NCBI GenBank assembly: GCA_000499405.2
Contig: HG738137.1
Location: 5,642,001-5,706,000, forward strand
Length of the DNA stretch: 64,000 nt
Reading direction: 5' to 3'
Source: Onchocerca volvulus
Lineage: Eukaryota > Nematoda > Chromadorea > Rhabditida > Onchocercidae
The first letter of the stretch is position 1. Each line of letters starts with the position of its first letter. Under the pieces are notes generated by a model. That model made no database searches, was not told the DNA's origin, and saw nothing but the letters and a program-made list of their open reading frames with translations. The translations under genes were made by a program, and so were the position numbers. Below, piece after piece: positions 38,670-49,737 of this stretch.

Positions 38670-40983
38670 TCTGATGCTTGACTATAAACAAAAATATGAA
38701 TAACGTTCTATTCAGGACTCATATTTACAATTAAACTCTTCAACTTATACCAAGATTTCTAATCCATTCGATCTTCAACTTTCAAATCCGTTACACTCAT
38801 ATATCTGGTAAAAAATCAACTCCATTGATACATAATTGAAAAATACATGCATAGCAGGACAAATTAGGATTATTAAAAGCTTATTGAGACCAGTAACAAG
38901 GTTCAGACTTCATATATTTGGAGGTAAAGGATCGCTCCTTCAAGTAATCTGCTGTCTAGTGTAAATGAATATGTTTTGCCTCTCTCTTAACTCTACATAG
39001 CAACTTATATTTTTTTATTTTATACACTGAATGTAACACTGAATGCAGAGATTAATTATTCCTTTTCCTCTATGGCTAATTTAGGCATTGCTTCCAATGA
39101 ATAAGAACTATGAGAAAGTTACATAAACAAATAATATATTCATCAAATTATTCAAAGAAAACAATAGAAAGTGGTGAAATAGGAAACAAATGGAATAAAT
39201 ATTCCGAAGAATTAAATTAGATAAGAGCATCATTTCCTCATACAAATATCTCAGATTGTACAGTCATCTCCAGGATGTACGTAGTAGTCACTACAAAAAT
39301 GCCGAAAGTTGTCCTCGTTTCATTCCTTTTTTAATCACCTACAAAAAGTATTTTGGTCTTACCAATGTAACGAAAGAACTAGACTTGCAACCGTTCAGGA
39401 TAGGTCCGTGTCACCAATGTCCCAAGTCAAGCACCTGAAATGAAACTCTCAGCACTCTTAACAAATACACTCGCGAACCGTTCAGATAACGACGAAAGCA
39501 TAAGAACTAGATAACATAATTGAAAAGAAAATATTAATCCAAATTTTTGGCCGAACGCCGATCCAGACCCCTGAAAGCGCTAATTCAAAATTCTCATGCG
39601 TTGTAGCATAAAACCCACCATGCCCCACAACCACCTTCAGCAATGAAACGTTGAACTTCTGCTGACAAACTGCGGGGCTTCCACAGTTTTTATTCTGCTT
39701 GATACTTTCTCATCAAATAACCATTTTCCAGCCCTTCAAAAAAGTTGAATTTCCGTCAGTGAAAGGTGAATTTCGACAAAATTTGATTGCAAGAACATTT
39801 TGTTATAAATTGCATTTGACATTTCCTCCCACTCGGGTGAAGCTTTTTTTGAAGCTGCATGTAGTCTATCCTCTCACTGACTTCAACTCTTCCCTAACAA
39901 GCCAGAAAAGTAGCTAAAACAGAATGAATGAGATTTAATGACGACAAAACACTCTATAAACAACAGCAACAGCCACTAATAACTTATCCAGTAAAATATC
40001 AGGAATGGAAATTGAAGACAAATAATTTTCTCAATATGTAAAGAATAACGGGATATTACAATATTTCTAAATAACACATTTAATTTCAGATTATTATGTT
40101 TCAAGGAGCGCTTCTATTAATAGGAAAAAGACCAAAATGCTGCAATTTTTTTCCTGCCAACTGTTAAGTCTTGAGAAGTTTTGCTTGATCTCATCCAAGA
40201 TTAGAATAAGATACACAGCATTCGGTATCTATAAATTAGATTCATCGAATCTGACCAATTCAATTTCTGGAAACGATAAGAGGCGGAACTAATCTGACCC
40301 GAAATGCTAGAAAAAAAAAAAAAAAAAAATGCAGCAAAAACTAATCGTGCTGCTGAATAATTGCCTGGCTTAGAGTTCACAATGAATAATTATCCGCTTA
40401 TACTTCACCCCATGTTGCCTTACAATAAATGCTTTTATGCACAATACTGGAATGTTCCGCCCATGCTCTCCCTACAAATTCACTTCTTTTTTATTTTAAT
40501 TCTATTATGCTAGAAGTGTTTACGAGCAGCGTAAGCTTACCTATTAACCAAATCTTTGCCGCGTCTTGTGAAGAGATTTGGATATAATATTACAATGAAA
40601 CAAGAGAGGGGAATAGTCGAAATATGAAAATGTATCTTGAAATGATAAAAAAGAAATTTTAAGATTAAATAATATTGCAAAGGCTACTTAAGAAAATGAT
40701 ATAAAATATAAATTTCACCAGCTGAGATAAGAAAAGCACAAAACTGAAAAATAAAATATGTACATCATATAACTAACAATGCAATCTTAGAATCTAGAGT
40801 TGAATCATTTTTATATTCAAACAAGTACAAAATGACAAATTCATTTGAAACTATCCAAAACATATTAGAAAGCGCAAATACACTGAAAAATTACAACTGC
40901 TTTAAATCAATTTAAGATTTTACTCATGGATTGACGTTTTGGCATTCTAATTCAAAATATAAGAATTAAAAATTTTAATAATA
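38670..40983. other. 2.3-kb gap between TIM23 and the RPRD2-like gene
   Basis: No gene found. Small plus-strand ORFs (39256-39438, 39699-39917) have no family signature. The left end is the probable TIM23 promoter and the right end the 3' UTR of the RPRD2-like gene. There is a 19-A run at about 40311-40329. Confidence 0.45.
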
Positions 40984-43900
40984 TTATCTCCGATTACGAC
41001 TAAAATCATCGCGTAGTGATTCGTAGTGATGTCGAGAGCGACGATCATCATAATCTCTGTAACGAGGAATACGATTACGACTATCACTAGAATAACGCCT
41101 ACCACCATTATTATGAAGCTGCTGCTGCGATCCTCGATTACCATTATGATCACGATCTCGATCGCGCCCACGTGGATCTCGCAGATTTCCCCGACTAATG
41201 TCATCGCTCCCACGAAATACTCCAAATGACCGGCGATCTACACGGTTATCCAATGTGATACCGTGATTTCCGAAGTGATTTCTGGGTTCATGACGTAAAT
41301 CACCATTAATCTTTGCTGGATCGATGATACTATTGTTGCTGTCACCATTCGTTAGTGGTCTTCTGGAATCTACAGTAGTTGTAGAAGCTATTGTAACAGA
41401 GTTAGAGCTGGACGGCAATGGCGAGGAAAATGTACATGAAATCAAAGAAGTAGCCGGATAGAAACTGCTAGTGCTTAGAGGAAAAGTGCCAGGTGCTGGA
41501 CAGTCCATAATACTAGGTGGAGGTATATTTAAGGAAGTTGGTGGTGGCATAATTATAGCTCTTGGTGGTGGGACAGTGAAAGAGTTGGGAGAAAATGGAA
41601 CTGATGTTGGTGATGGAACTGAAGTTACGGACGTTACAGGATAAGGTGGCACTGCAGCAGGTACAAAATTATTTAATATCGGTATTCCCATCGATGAACG
41701 CACATTCGGTGGCGGTGGTGGTAACATTCCAGAAAGTGTATTAGACTGTGGGAATGATCCGATTTGCGGATTGGTATTTAGTGGTGATAGTTGGCTTCCA
41801 TGATTATGGAGAACGGCCGTGGTGTTTGCTGCTTGGCTATCATGCAACTGACTAGAAATGATTGGTGTTTGTAGAGAATTTGTGGTGCCAGAAACAGATG
41901 CAACATCTACCATAGTTCCTGCTGCAGAAGAGGGTAATGATATGGAGAAATTCGACGACGAATCATGCATCCAATGTGGAAGATTACCATTTGATGGCGA
42001 AGTTTGCGTGTCTTGCATTTTTACTGCGTTGGGAAATGATGCAGAACTATCGAATTGGAACGGTAATATCTGAGATGCTTGGGATTGATTTGGAGGATTG
42101 GAAGACACTACTGAGCCAGATGAAGAAGCATGTGATAGTAGTGAAAAGGATGAACCAGCAACTGTAGCAGTAGGTTGAGTTGATGACAAGCAGGCAGTGA
42201 CTGAATAAGATGCAAGACGTGGATCAGATACAACTGATGACGGTGAATTTATTCTAGATGTCTGAAAATAAATTTCTATTTGAGACTTTATCGTTCTGAG
42301 ATATTCAGTAGGCGGAAAAAATATAAATGCGAAAATAAATATAAAATTAGTCCTACAATCACTAAGATCTTGTAGTTATTCAAAATTATCATGTTAGCTA
42401 GAATATTAGCGATCTAATGTATTCGAACCATCCCAACAATACAGAATATAATAAATTTTTATCCTATCATTCGATACTGCTAGGCGACCCGGGTTATTTT
42501 CCGAACTGATTAATGAATATGGAAGTAATATAAAAGAAAAATAGGAATATAAAGAAAAAAGTCACCTCACTTGATCGGATCCCCTCCATCATTTTTAACA
42601 TATGCGCCGAACCCCTGAATGACTGATCGGTTTGAAGTGAATCTAAAGTTCCTTATAGAATATTGGAAATCTATTATTAATCAACAATTATTTATAAAAA
42701 TTTCTAAAATAAAAATGAAAACCTAGAATAGCAGAAGATAAATAATGAAATTACTCTGATCCAAAATAAGAAAATTTCAAGTTCGATTTGCAAAAAAAAA
42801 AAAACTAATATTTACCAGGTGTAACAACAGATTCTTCTTTAGCGGGCATCAGTTTTGGTAGTGGCAATAGTGAGCTAGAACCGCATTGTGGTCCTCTCAT
42901 TTCTACAATTGTTTTCATTAGCAGCGCATCAAAAAAGAGGGAAGAGTGACTGAAAATTTAATGAGCGAAACAAAAATTTGAATGATGAGCTCTATAAGTA
43001 TATAGCAAAAATTAAATTTCGAAAACTTACGTTTGAATGCAATTTCGACGCCTTCTCTAAATGGATCATCATTGGCTGTTGGTGAGGGGGCATCACGTGG
43101 AGGTGAAGCACCTGGATAAACACTTGTTTTCAACATTTCTTCCACTTCCGCACAAACTTCATTGATCCCGGTACCAAATTTTTGGTAAGCCTAAAAAAAA
43201 AAAAATTTAAAATGCTAACTAAAATCCCACTTAAAAATTTAACTGACAGAAGCTCAATTTGACGATAAATCATAATAATATTATAAATGGAGTATTGTTC
43301 CTTAATATTATTCTTCTTATTTCCTCAAACAACATCTTACTTATCATAAATTATTTAAACAAACTGCATACATCTTCCACAACCGTCACATCTCGTAGCT
43401 GTAAAGTGAAGCAACGCTTGGCTCGTTCAATTTCACCCAGAAGATGCTGTCCACGTTTACGGTGTTTTGCTAATGCTCCGAAAAAATCTGTTAGCTTTGT
43501 GTAAGACTGTTCAATTTCCCCCATAAATTTCTCACCATCTCGACGATCTATAAAACATACGAAATGAAAAACTCTTACTAAAGTTTTGGAATGAAAATAA
43601 ATCATAGAGTTTTCTTATTAAATTTCATTAGAACATATTTTCAGCTATATGTAATATTGAAAAAAAACATTTACTTACAGTTCAAGAAGTAACATTTCAT
43701 TTTGGGTCAACAATGATAAATTTCTTGAACAGTTGATGAACAAAAAATAAATTCATACAACTTTATATTTCAGTAATTTTACTTACCTTTCATCCTATTC
43801 TTTATTTTATCTTTAAAATTGAAATCGCTTCTAGAAAGTAATTCTCTTGCACGTTCCATAACCAAATTCCCTTTATGATAACCTTCAACGTCACGTATTA

Positions 43901-46900
43901 GATATCCAATATCGAAATCAATTAGCGTATTATCTTCCAATTCATTGCTATCATCTGAACTGATTGTTCATAAATGTAAGATACAATATATTCCGAACAC
44001 AAAAATTAAGAAATTTATTCAAATTACACGGGTTTTATTACATTAGCAATGATTCCTAATCTGAAAGTTTTAACTTTATAATCTTAGAAAGATATTTACA
44101 CATATTATTTGGAAAAAATAAAGCACATAAGTTCACATAACTTTTACTGAATAGCAGCTGAAAGTAATCAGAAAACTGAAATGTTCTAATTATCTAATTA
44201 TACCGGGAAACAACATTATAATGCTCTTAACACTTACTTTGTGCAGCACGCATATCAGCCAGTTGCGATTTTGAATAAATTTGACGCTCTTCGAATATTT
44301 CAAGTATTCTATTAACAGCTTTCTGAACATTTTCACTACCTCTAAAATAGAAAAAGAAATAACTGGTATTATCTGAACTTCACAATGACATAACTAGTGA
44401 TTGTTAGAATTCACATTTTTCCAAAATATGGTATACATAAATAACATAATTAATCCTTTTGCTTGAGAATAGTTTGTGATAAGAACAATGCAAAAAATTT
44501 GGTGAAAAACAAGACTACGCACAAAAGGTCCAAAATGATTATGTCAGACGTGCTTTAATATCCTCATAACAGCAAGAAAATGTAACGAAGAAAAACTGAT
44601 CTTAAAATAATATAAAACTCTCGAATTTTAATCCTATGCTCCTAACATTAATAAAATTACATATTTGCGAGTGTTTTTAAGCAAATAAAGCATTTTAGAA
44701 TTTATTTTAAAAATAAAACTACCTGGAATACGAGATGGCACTGACCCAATGTGGTGCAAATGCTTGAAGTAAGACATGTGAATCGCCTTTTTTCTTTGCT
44801 TTCTGGCAAACATCATTTGCTACATAGAACAGTGCAATTTGCAAAGGATCACCAGCTGCAACATCCGAAATTATAGAATGTCGAGAGTAGCAGTGTAACA
44901 TAATTCAGATAATACAATACTTTTTAAGTTAAAAAAAATCGAGATTTGATGTCTTACAATGATAACAAATGAAGATAAGATTAATGGAATCATCTTTACA
45001 AGCACTAAATTCAAGCTGTAAAAAATAACGAGAAAAATAATGAAACGGAAGGAATAACCAATAGATTCCTGTTTCTTGTGGCAGTAAAGTAATTCTGTAC
45101 TTCAATTTCGTTTTTATGATGGCATTAAGATACGTAGAACTAAAGAGATCGGAAAAAATTATACCAGAATATTAAATCTTCTAACGAACTATAGAAAAAA
45201 AGAGGGGTTATTAGTAAAACAGAACGAGGCTTTTGAATAGTCCGAATATTTTAGATCAAGAAGAGAATATTTATGATTTTCTTTTTCTCAGCATTCATTT
45301 ACAAGAGGAAACAAAAATCAGAGTTATGATGTTTAAAAAAAGATTGTGATCAGAAGAAAGAAACGGAAATGGTAAACATATTAGGAAACAAAATGAAATG
45401 ATTTACTGAGGTAGAGTTATATTTATAAACTTGTGGTTCTTCTACTTTAAAGGATGAGATGGAATATTCCAAAAGAAAACCATGTGAGAGAAATTTAATA
45501 TCCTCTAATGCTTGCATTAGTAATGATGTTTCATTATCAGTGAATAAGAAATAATAAGACGTAACGAGCCTTATTGTTATACAACATTTATCATTTTATC
45601 CATATAAATAAAAATGTAAATGTTCGCTGTTCTAATCCTTAAATCTCCGAAAGTTCTTCACCGATTGCTTTGGAATTTTGATACAATGTTGCAATTGAAT
45701 GGACGCATGTTTCTATATGGATATATCTACACTTTTTTTTTTCTTTACCTGTAACATGTGTGACAGGTAAAAATTCTTTTTTTGATAATATTTCTCTCTC
45801 TCTCTCTTTCTCGTTTTCTTTCTCTCCTGAACTTCTCTTCCTTTATCGTTTTTATATTTCGCCTCTTTTTTGCTCCTTTTACCTCTTCTCCCCCATCTAT
45901 GTTTACCTTTTTATTCCCGTCTATCATACTATTCTCTCATTATTCATGATGAAAAAGCCAAACGAAGGGACGATGTTGGCGAAGTCAAAGAATGCAATCA
46001 AGTCAAACACGGTTAAACAGCGCGACTCCTTTAAAACCAAAGGGACCAACAATCGTGAGGATAAACATGTTTGCCGCCAAAACGCTCCGATTCACAGATA
46101 AACAAAGTAAGGACAATCGGTCAAGAGGGAACACGATCGAGATCAGGTGTCAGGAGTCGCGAAAAGATTTAAAAGGAGAGGATCTGAAGCTGGATTTTAC
46201 GCTCAAGTTCGGAACTCTTATACCGACACAGCAACAACAACAGTTCCGGGTTCAAAGCGATATAGTAGCAACAATCCAACAATTCAATTGAGCAGTTTCG
46301 AGTTCAAGTTTAAATTCGGTCACAAGTCCATTTCGAGAACAGTTCCGGTGCAATCGATCTGCTTTAGTTCATCCAAATAATGCGTCACAAAAGAATTCAA
46401 ACTTAGGTTGTCTACTTGCAAAGCGGAAGTATTGAGACGATTAATTGCAAATTAAACTGAGGAAGAACGGGTATCAGCGAACGAGCGAAAAAGATAAAGA
46501 ATGGCTCAAATCCCAGCAGAGCGACGAGCAGTCAGACTTGAGGATACACGATTGCGATCATCGTTAAGAGTAATTGAAAGACGTCAACGAAAAACAGTAA
46601 ATCAGTGTCAAACACGACTCCGTGTTCAACAATGACGCAATTATAATCGCTTTGGATTCCAGTACAATCCAGCTGATGATTATAGTTTGAGCCGGCATGT
46701 TCTCATTGACCTATGACTGAAGTGTATCCTTATTGCAAGGCTCTGAAATTTAATGGAGAAACGAATGTGTTGCGCCGCCAAAAAATTAAACTGCTTCAAT
46801 TTGGAAAACCGCCAGAGCCATTAAAAACTTTGCTTGTCCAATACCGACGAATCAAAGCATTTCCTATCTAACATGAGGAAATACAACTCATGCTTTCAAA

Positions 46901-48380
46901 TGACATCGTTTGGGGACAGAAATTGTAATAACTCAATTCAGGCCAACTTTCAAAGTGAAAGGACAAATTTATCATAAAGTCGGCTCCCTGCTTCCGTTCC
47001 CAGATGGTCAACATAAATTCCTACAAATGTATTTTATAGGTGTTGGCAATCAGACAATGGAATAACAAAAAGTATTATATACCCACAAGCATTGTGAAAT
47101 CTAACATAATAGAAACGTACGCTTTTTCTTCGCCTTCTTTTTTGTCGACGGAAGCCGAAAGATGTCAATTAGTGCAATAACAATTGTAAACAAAAAGTGC
47201 TAGGCGACACAATTTTGGAGACGATAAACATGTTTACTGCCAAAATGCTCCAATTCACAGATAAACAACGTGAGGACAACCAATCAAGAGGAAACACGAA
47301 GGAGATCAAGTGAGGCGGAAGTGAGGAGAGAAGTCCCGAAAAGATTTAAAAGGAGAAGATCTGGAGCTGGAACTCAAATTTTAAGTTCGGAGTTCTTACA
47401 CCGACACAGCAATAACAACAGTTTGGAATTTAAAGCAACAAACCGACAACTCAATGAGTAGTATTCATACGAATGGTGAAGGAAAGAATAATCCAATGAC
47501 CAATTTGACTGGATATTCTCTAATAATTGTTTGTTACGAAAAATTACTCTTCTATCAATCAATAAAACTTTTTCGACAGGATTCGTCTCTGTCATACAAG
47601 ACAGAGAAGAAAAACTTTTCCAACACCTAATGTTAATCTAACCGAGTCAAAATAGCACGAAGAAGCAATCTAAATCTTACCATATTGCAATCCAAATTAC
47701 AATTCGATTGGACTTTTCTTCTCAATATTTTCTATTTAATGAAACTGAGCCACAACAACGCGTGTATATAAAAAGTACATAAAACATGCGCGTATTCGAA
47801 TGCAAATGTTGTATCAAATTTTCAAAGCAACCGGTAAGAATTTTCGGATATTTAAGATTTTGAATAAACGAACTGGTTTAAATATTCGTTTATTCATAGC
47901 GTTTCTTAGTTTCATAGAGTGGCCGAGTCCGGCTACTAATATAATAATTATTTATCCATTAACTTGGGCTCTACGAACTAAGAAACACTGTGAAAAAACA
48001 ATCTGAAAAGATGGTCTTTAAGATCCTTATAATAATGGAACCATAGGATGATAACTGAATTTGAATAGAAAATTATAAAATTCTTAACCTCCAGATATTC
48101 TTCCTTTCTATCATACCCAAAGTCACTAAATAAAAATTCATAAACCTGACATTTAAAAAAAAAAAAAAAAAAACTGGTAATTAATCAAATCTCGGTCAAT
48201 ATTATCACAAATAAATTTAATAAAAGCTATACCAGTTCTGAATACTTCAGTCCAGCACTTGACGAATTGTGAAGCTAAATCGCGATGATGCAATATCCAC
48301 ATTGATGTCGTCTGAATCGATTCCGAACTCTGATCGACAGCCCTAAGTCGTCGTGCGATCACTTCTTCCGATAGTGCCAT
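40984..48380 (-). CDS. RPRD2: RPRD-family CTD-interacting protein, RPRD2-like
   Basis: Nine exons: 48233-48380, 44723-44855, 44238-44341, 43787-43954, 43372-43547, 43031-43190, 42816-42902, 42566-42642, 40984-42261; 776 residues, all phases consistent. Residues 1-130 are a CTD-interacting domain: SIQTTSMWILHHRDLASQFV (RPRD1B: SVQTLSLWLIHHRKHAGPIV), FYVANDVCQKAKKKG (RPRD1B: YLANDVIQNSKRKG), RILEIFEERQIYS. Residues about 185-300 are helical, like the RPRD coiled coil. Residues 350-700 are Ser/Pro/Thr-rich, and the end is rich in Arg/Asp/Asn (RDPRGRDRDRDHNGNRG). Length and tail point to RPRD2; RPRD1 proteins are about 310 residues. These nuclear dimers bind the phosphorylated C-terminal domain of RNA polymerase II and recruit phosphatases. 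Intron 1 is 3.4 kb and holds LTR and Helitron debris. The large last exon is antisense to several shadow ORFs. Confidence 0.92.
45778..45826. repeat. CT-rich microsatellite
   Basis: An imperfect CT/TTTC run in intron 1 of the RPRD2-like gene. No function suggested. Confidence 0.75.
45974..46290 (+). repeat. Truncated LTR-like sequence in intron 1 of the RPRD2-like gene
   Basis: Sequence from about 46060 to 46290 (AAACATGTTTGCCGCCAAAACGC onward, GATTTAAAAGGAGA, CTTATACCGACACAGCAACAA) recurs at about 47222-47470. Parts also resemble the LTRs at 14.7-18.2 kb (TAAACATGTTTACTGCCAAAA, CTCCGATTAATTGATAAAC). It lacks the LTR tail. The left boundary at 45974 is a guess. Confidence 0.6.
46500..47110 (+). 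pseudogene. Decayed Helitron transposase fragment
   Basis: Conceptual reading, switching frames at several breaks, gives pieces typical of the N-terminal part of Helitron Rep/helicase proteins: an Arg-rich repeat (AERRAVRLEDTRLRSS), FQYNPADDYSLSRHVLI, ALKFNGE, PPEPLK, NMRKYNSCFQMTSFG, and VGSLLPFPDGQHKFLQMYF. The order is the normal one. Stops and frameshifts interrupt it repeatedly, and neither the Rep catalytic motifs nor the helicase are present. It lies between two LTR-like pieces inside an intron, so it seems a nested or composite dead insertion. Confidence 0.75.
47143..47625 (+). repeat. LTR-like sequence related to the BEL/Pao LTRs
   Basis: It starts TGTCGACGGAAGCCGAAAGAT, like the LTR head TGTCGGAAACCGAAAGAT at 17641. 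It shares GATAAACATGTTTACTGCCAAAA and GATTTAAAAGG with that family, and ends with a TTGGATATTCT-like tail and CTTTTCCAACA. It may be a solo or 3' LTR of a diverged sister element. The exact ends are uncertain. Confidence 0.6.
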
Positions 48381-49737
48381 TTATCTGTATCTTTGCATAT
48401 GCTTTGATCTCTAAAACTGATCAAACTAGCAGATCAATAAAATGCTTTAATACCGCCTATTTGAACACTTACGAACATCTAATGAGGGACAATCGGCTCA
48501 CAATTTTACCAACCGTCACAAAAGAATGAAAGAAAAAGTTCCCAGAGAAAATGAAACTATGATACTACTGGACATCCAAGAAGCTCGGACGCGCTACGAA
48601 ATAACGAAATCCCGATGCGATCAATTTGTCATCATTGTTGTGAGTGTGATCTTATGATTGACATTTGACATTCGGAGTGGCCATGTCGAGAGTCCTCAAT
48701 GGTACTCATCCTAATAGCTTGCTGGCATTAAAGGAAAGCGTAATTTGGCATGGAACTGAAAGAGACTGGAACTATCACTTTTCTCCTGGCTCTACAACAG
48801 AAGTTAATCATGGATAATTTCCCTAGCTCTACTACAGAAATCAATTACGGGAACTATCCTTGGCTCTACTACAGAAGTTAATTACGTGTAATTTCCCTTG
48901 GCTCTACGACAGAAGTTAATCATGGGTAACTTTCCCTGCTTCTGCTAATGTCGAATCCCTGTGATGCTTTGAACAGAATCAGTTTTGCATTTCTTTTTCG
49001 ACATTGTTCATAAAGTGCTCATTTTCTTTCAATATTTTTGGAACCTTAGAGAAGTAATGCTATTACTTTGCTTTCTCTTATCATTTCTCCGAATATCTCA
49101 TGAAATAATGTCTGATAATGCTCCAGTCGCTACAATGAGTTTTTTTTATTTTTAATTTCATTTATTTTTCTACTTGCTGGATTCGTTTGCAAATATATTA
49201 TATGAAGTGTTTACGGCACAGATAAGATTACAAAATCACACATAGGGTGAGCTATCAGATATAACTGACTCAATGAAATTCAGTGACACAAAATCAGCCC
49301 CAAAAATCAAACTTACTATCAGAAAACCAGTATTTTCGGATTTGAAGACTGGTACTTGCAATTTCCTGCTAATTTGTGAAAATCATGAAAATCGATGTGG
49401 AATTTGCAGAGTTTTTAAATCGAATATCGAAATATAGATCTATTTACTAAAAAATTGCAGAATTCCAATTCAAAATTTTCAACTATAGATATTGATCAGA
49501 GGCAGATATAGATATAGATTGACATTTGATTAATTCCAGTATGCATGATACGCGGAAGCGTGTCTTTACCAGATCTATTGAGCTCCCTTCTAAGTTTTCT
49601 TGTATTATTTACAGGTTCTAAATTTCCAGACTTTTTCCCTTTTATTCAGATTTAACTTGGCAGCTCAACAGACCAATACTCAGATGAATTAATGCGAATT
49701 TACTTCTATGAACAGAAATATTCATCAGATTATTCAC
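48381..49737. other. Gap between RPRD2-like start and astacin stop
   Basis: Non-coding on both strands as far as I can see. The left part should contain the promoter of the RPRD2-like gene. A four-copy tandem repeat lies at 48790-48940. Confidence 0.45.
48790..48940. repeat. Four-copy tandem repeat, 37-38 bp unit
   Basis: Units begin CTCTAC.ACAGAA at 48790, 48827, 48864 and 48902 and share a core CTCTACNACAGAAGTTAATNANG plus TTTCCCT. They differ by a few bases each. They lie 400-560 bp upstream of the RPRD2-like start codon. Confidence 0.85.

Noticed and set aside
40984..42189. Plus-strand ORFs at 41026-42167 antisense to the last exon of the RPRD2-like gene
   Set aside because: They are shadow frames of a Ser/Pro/Arg-rich coding exon whose phase and tail are supported.
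47041..47625. TGTTGG...CCAACA as precise LTR ends
   Set aside because: The left TGTTGG falls inside the Helitron-like coding remnant, so the inverted ends are probably accidental; TGTCG at 47143 is a better LTR head.
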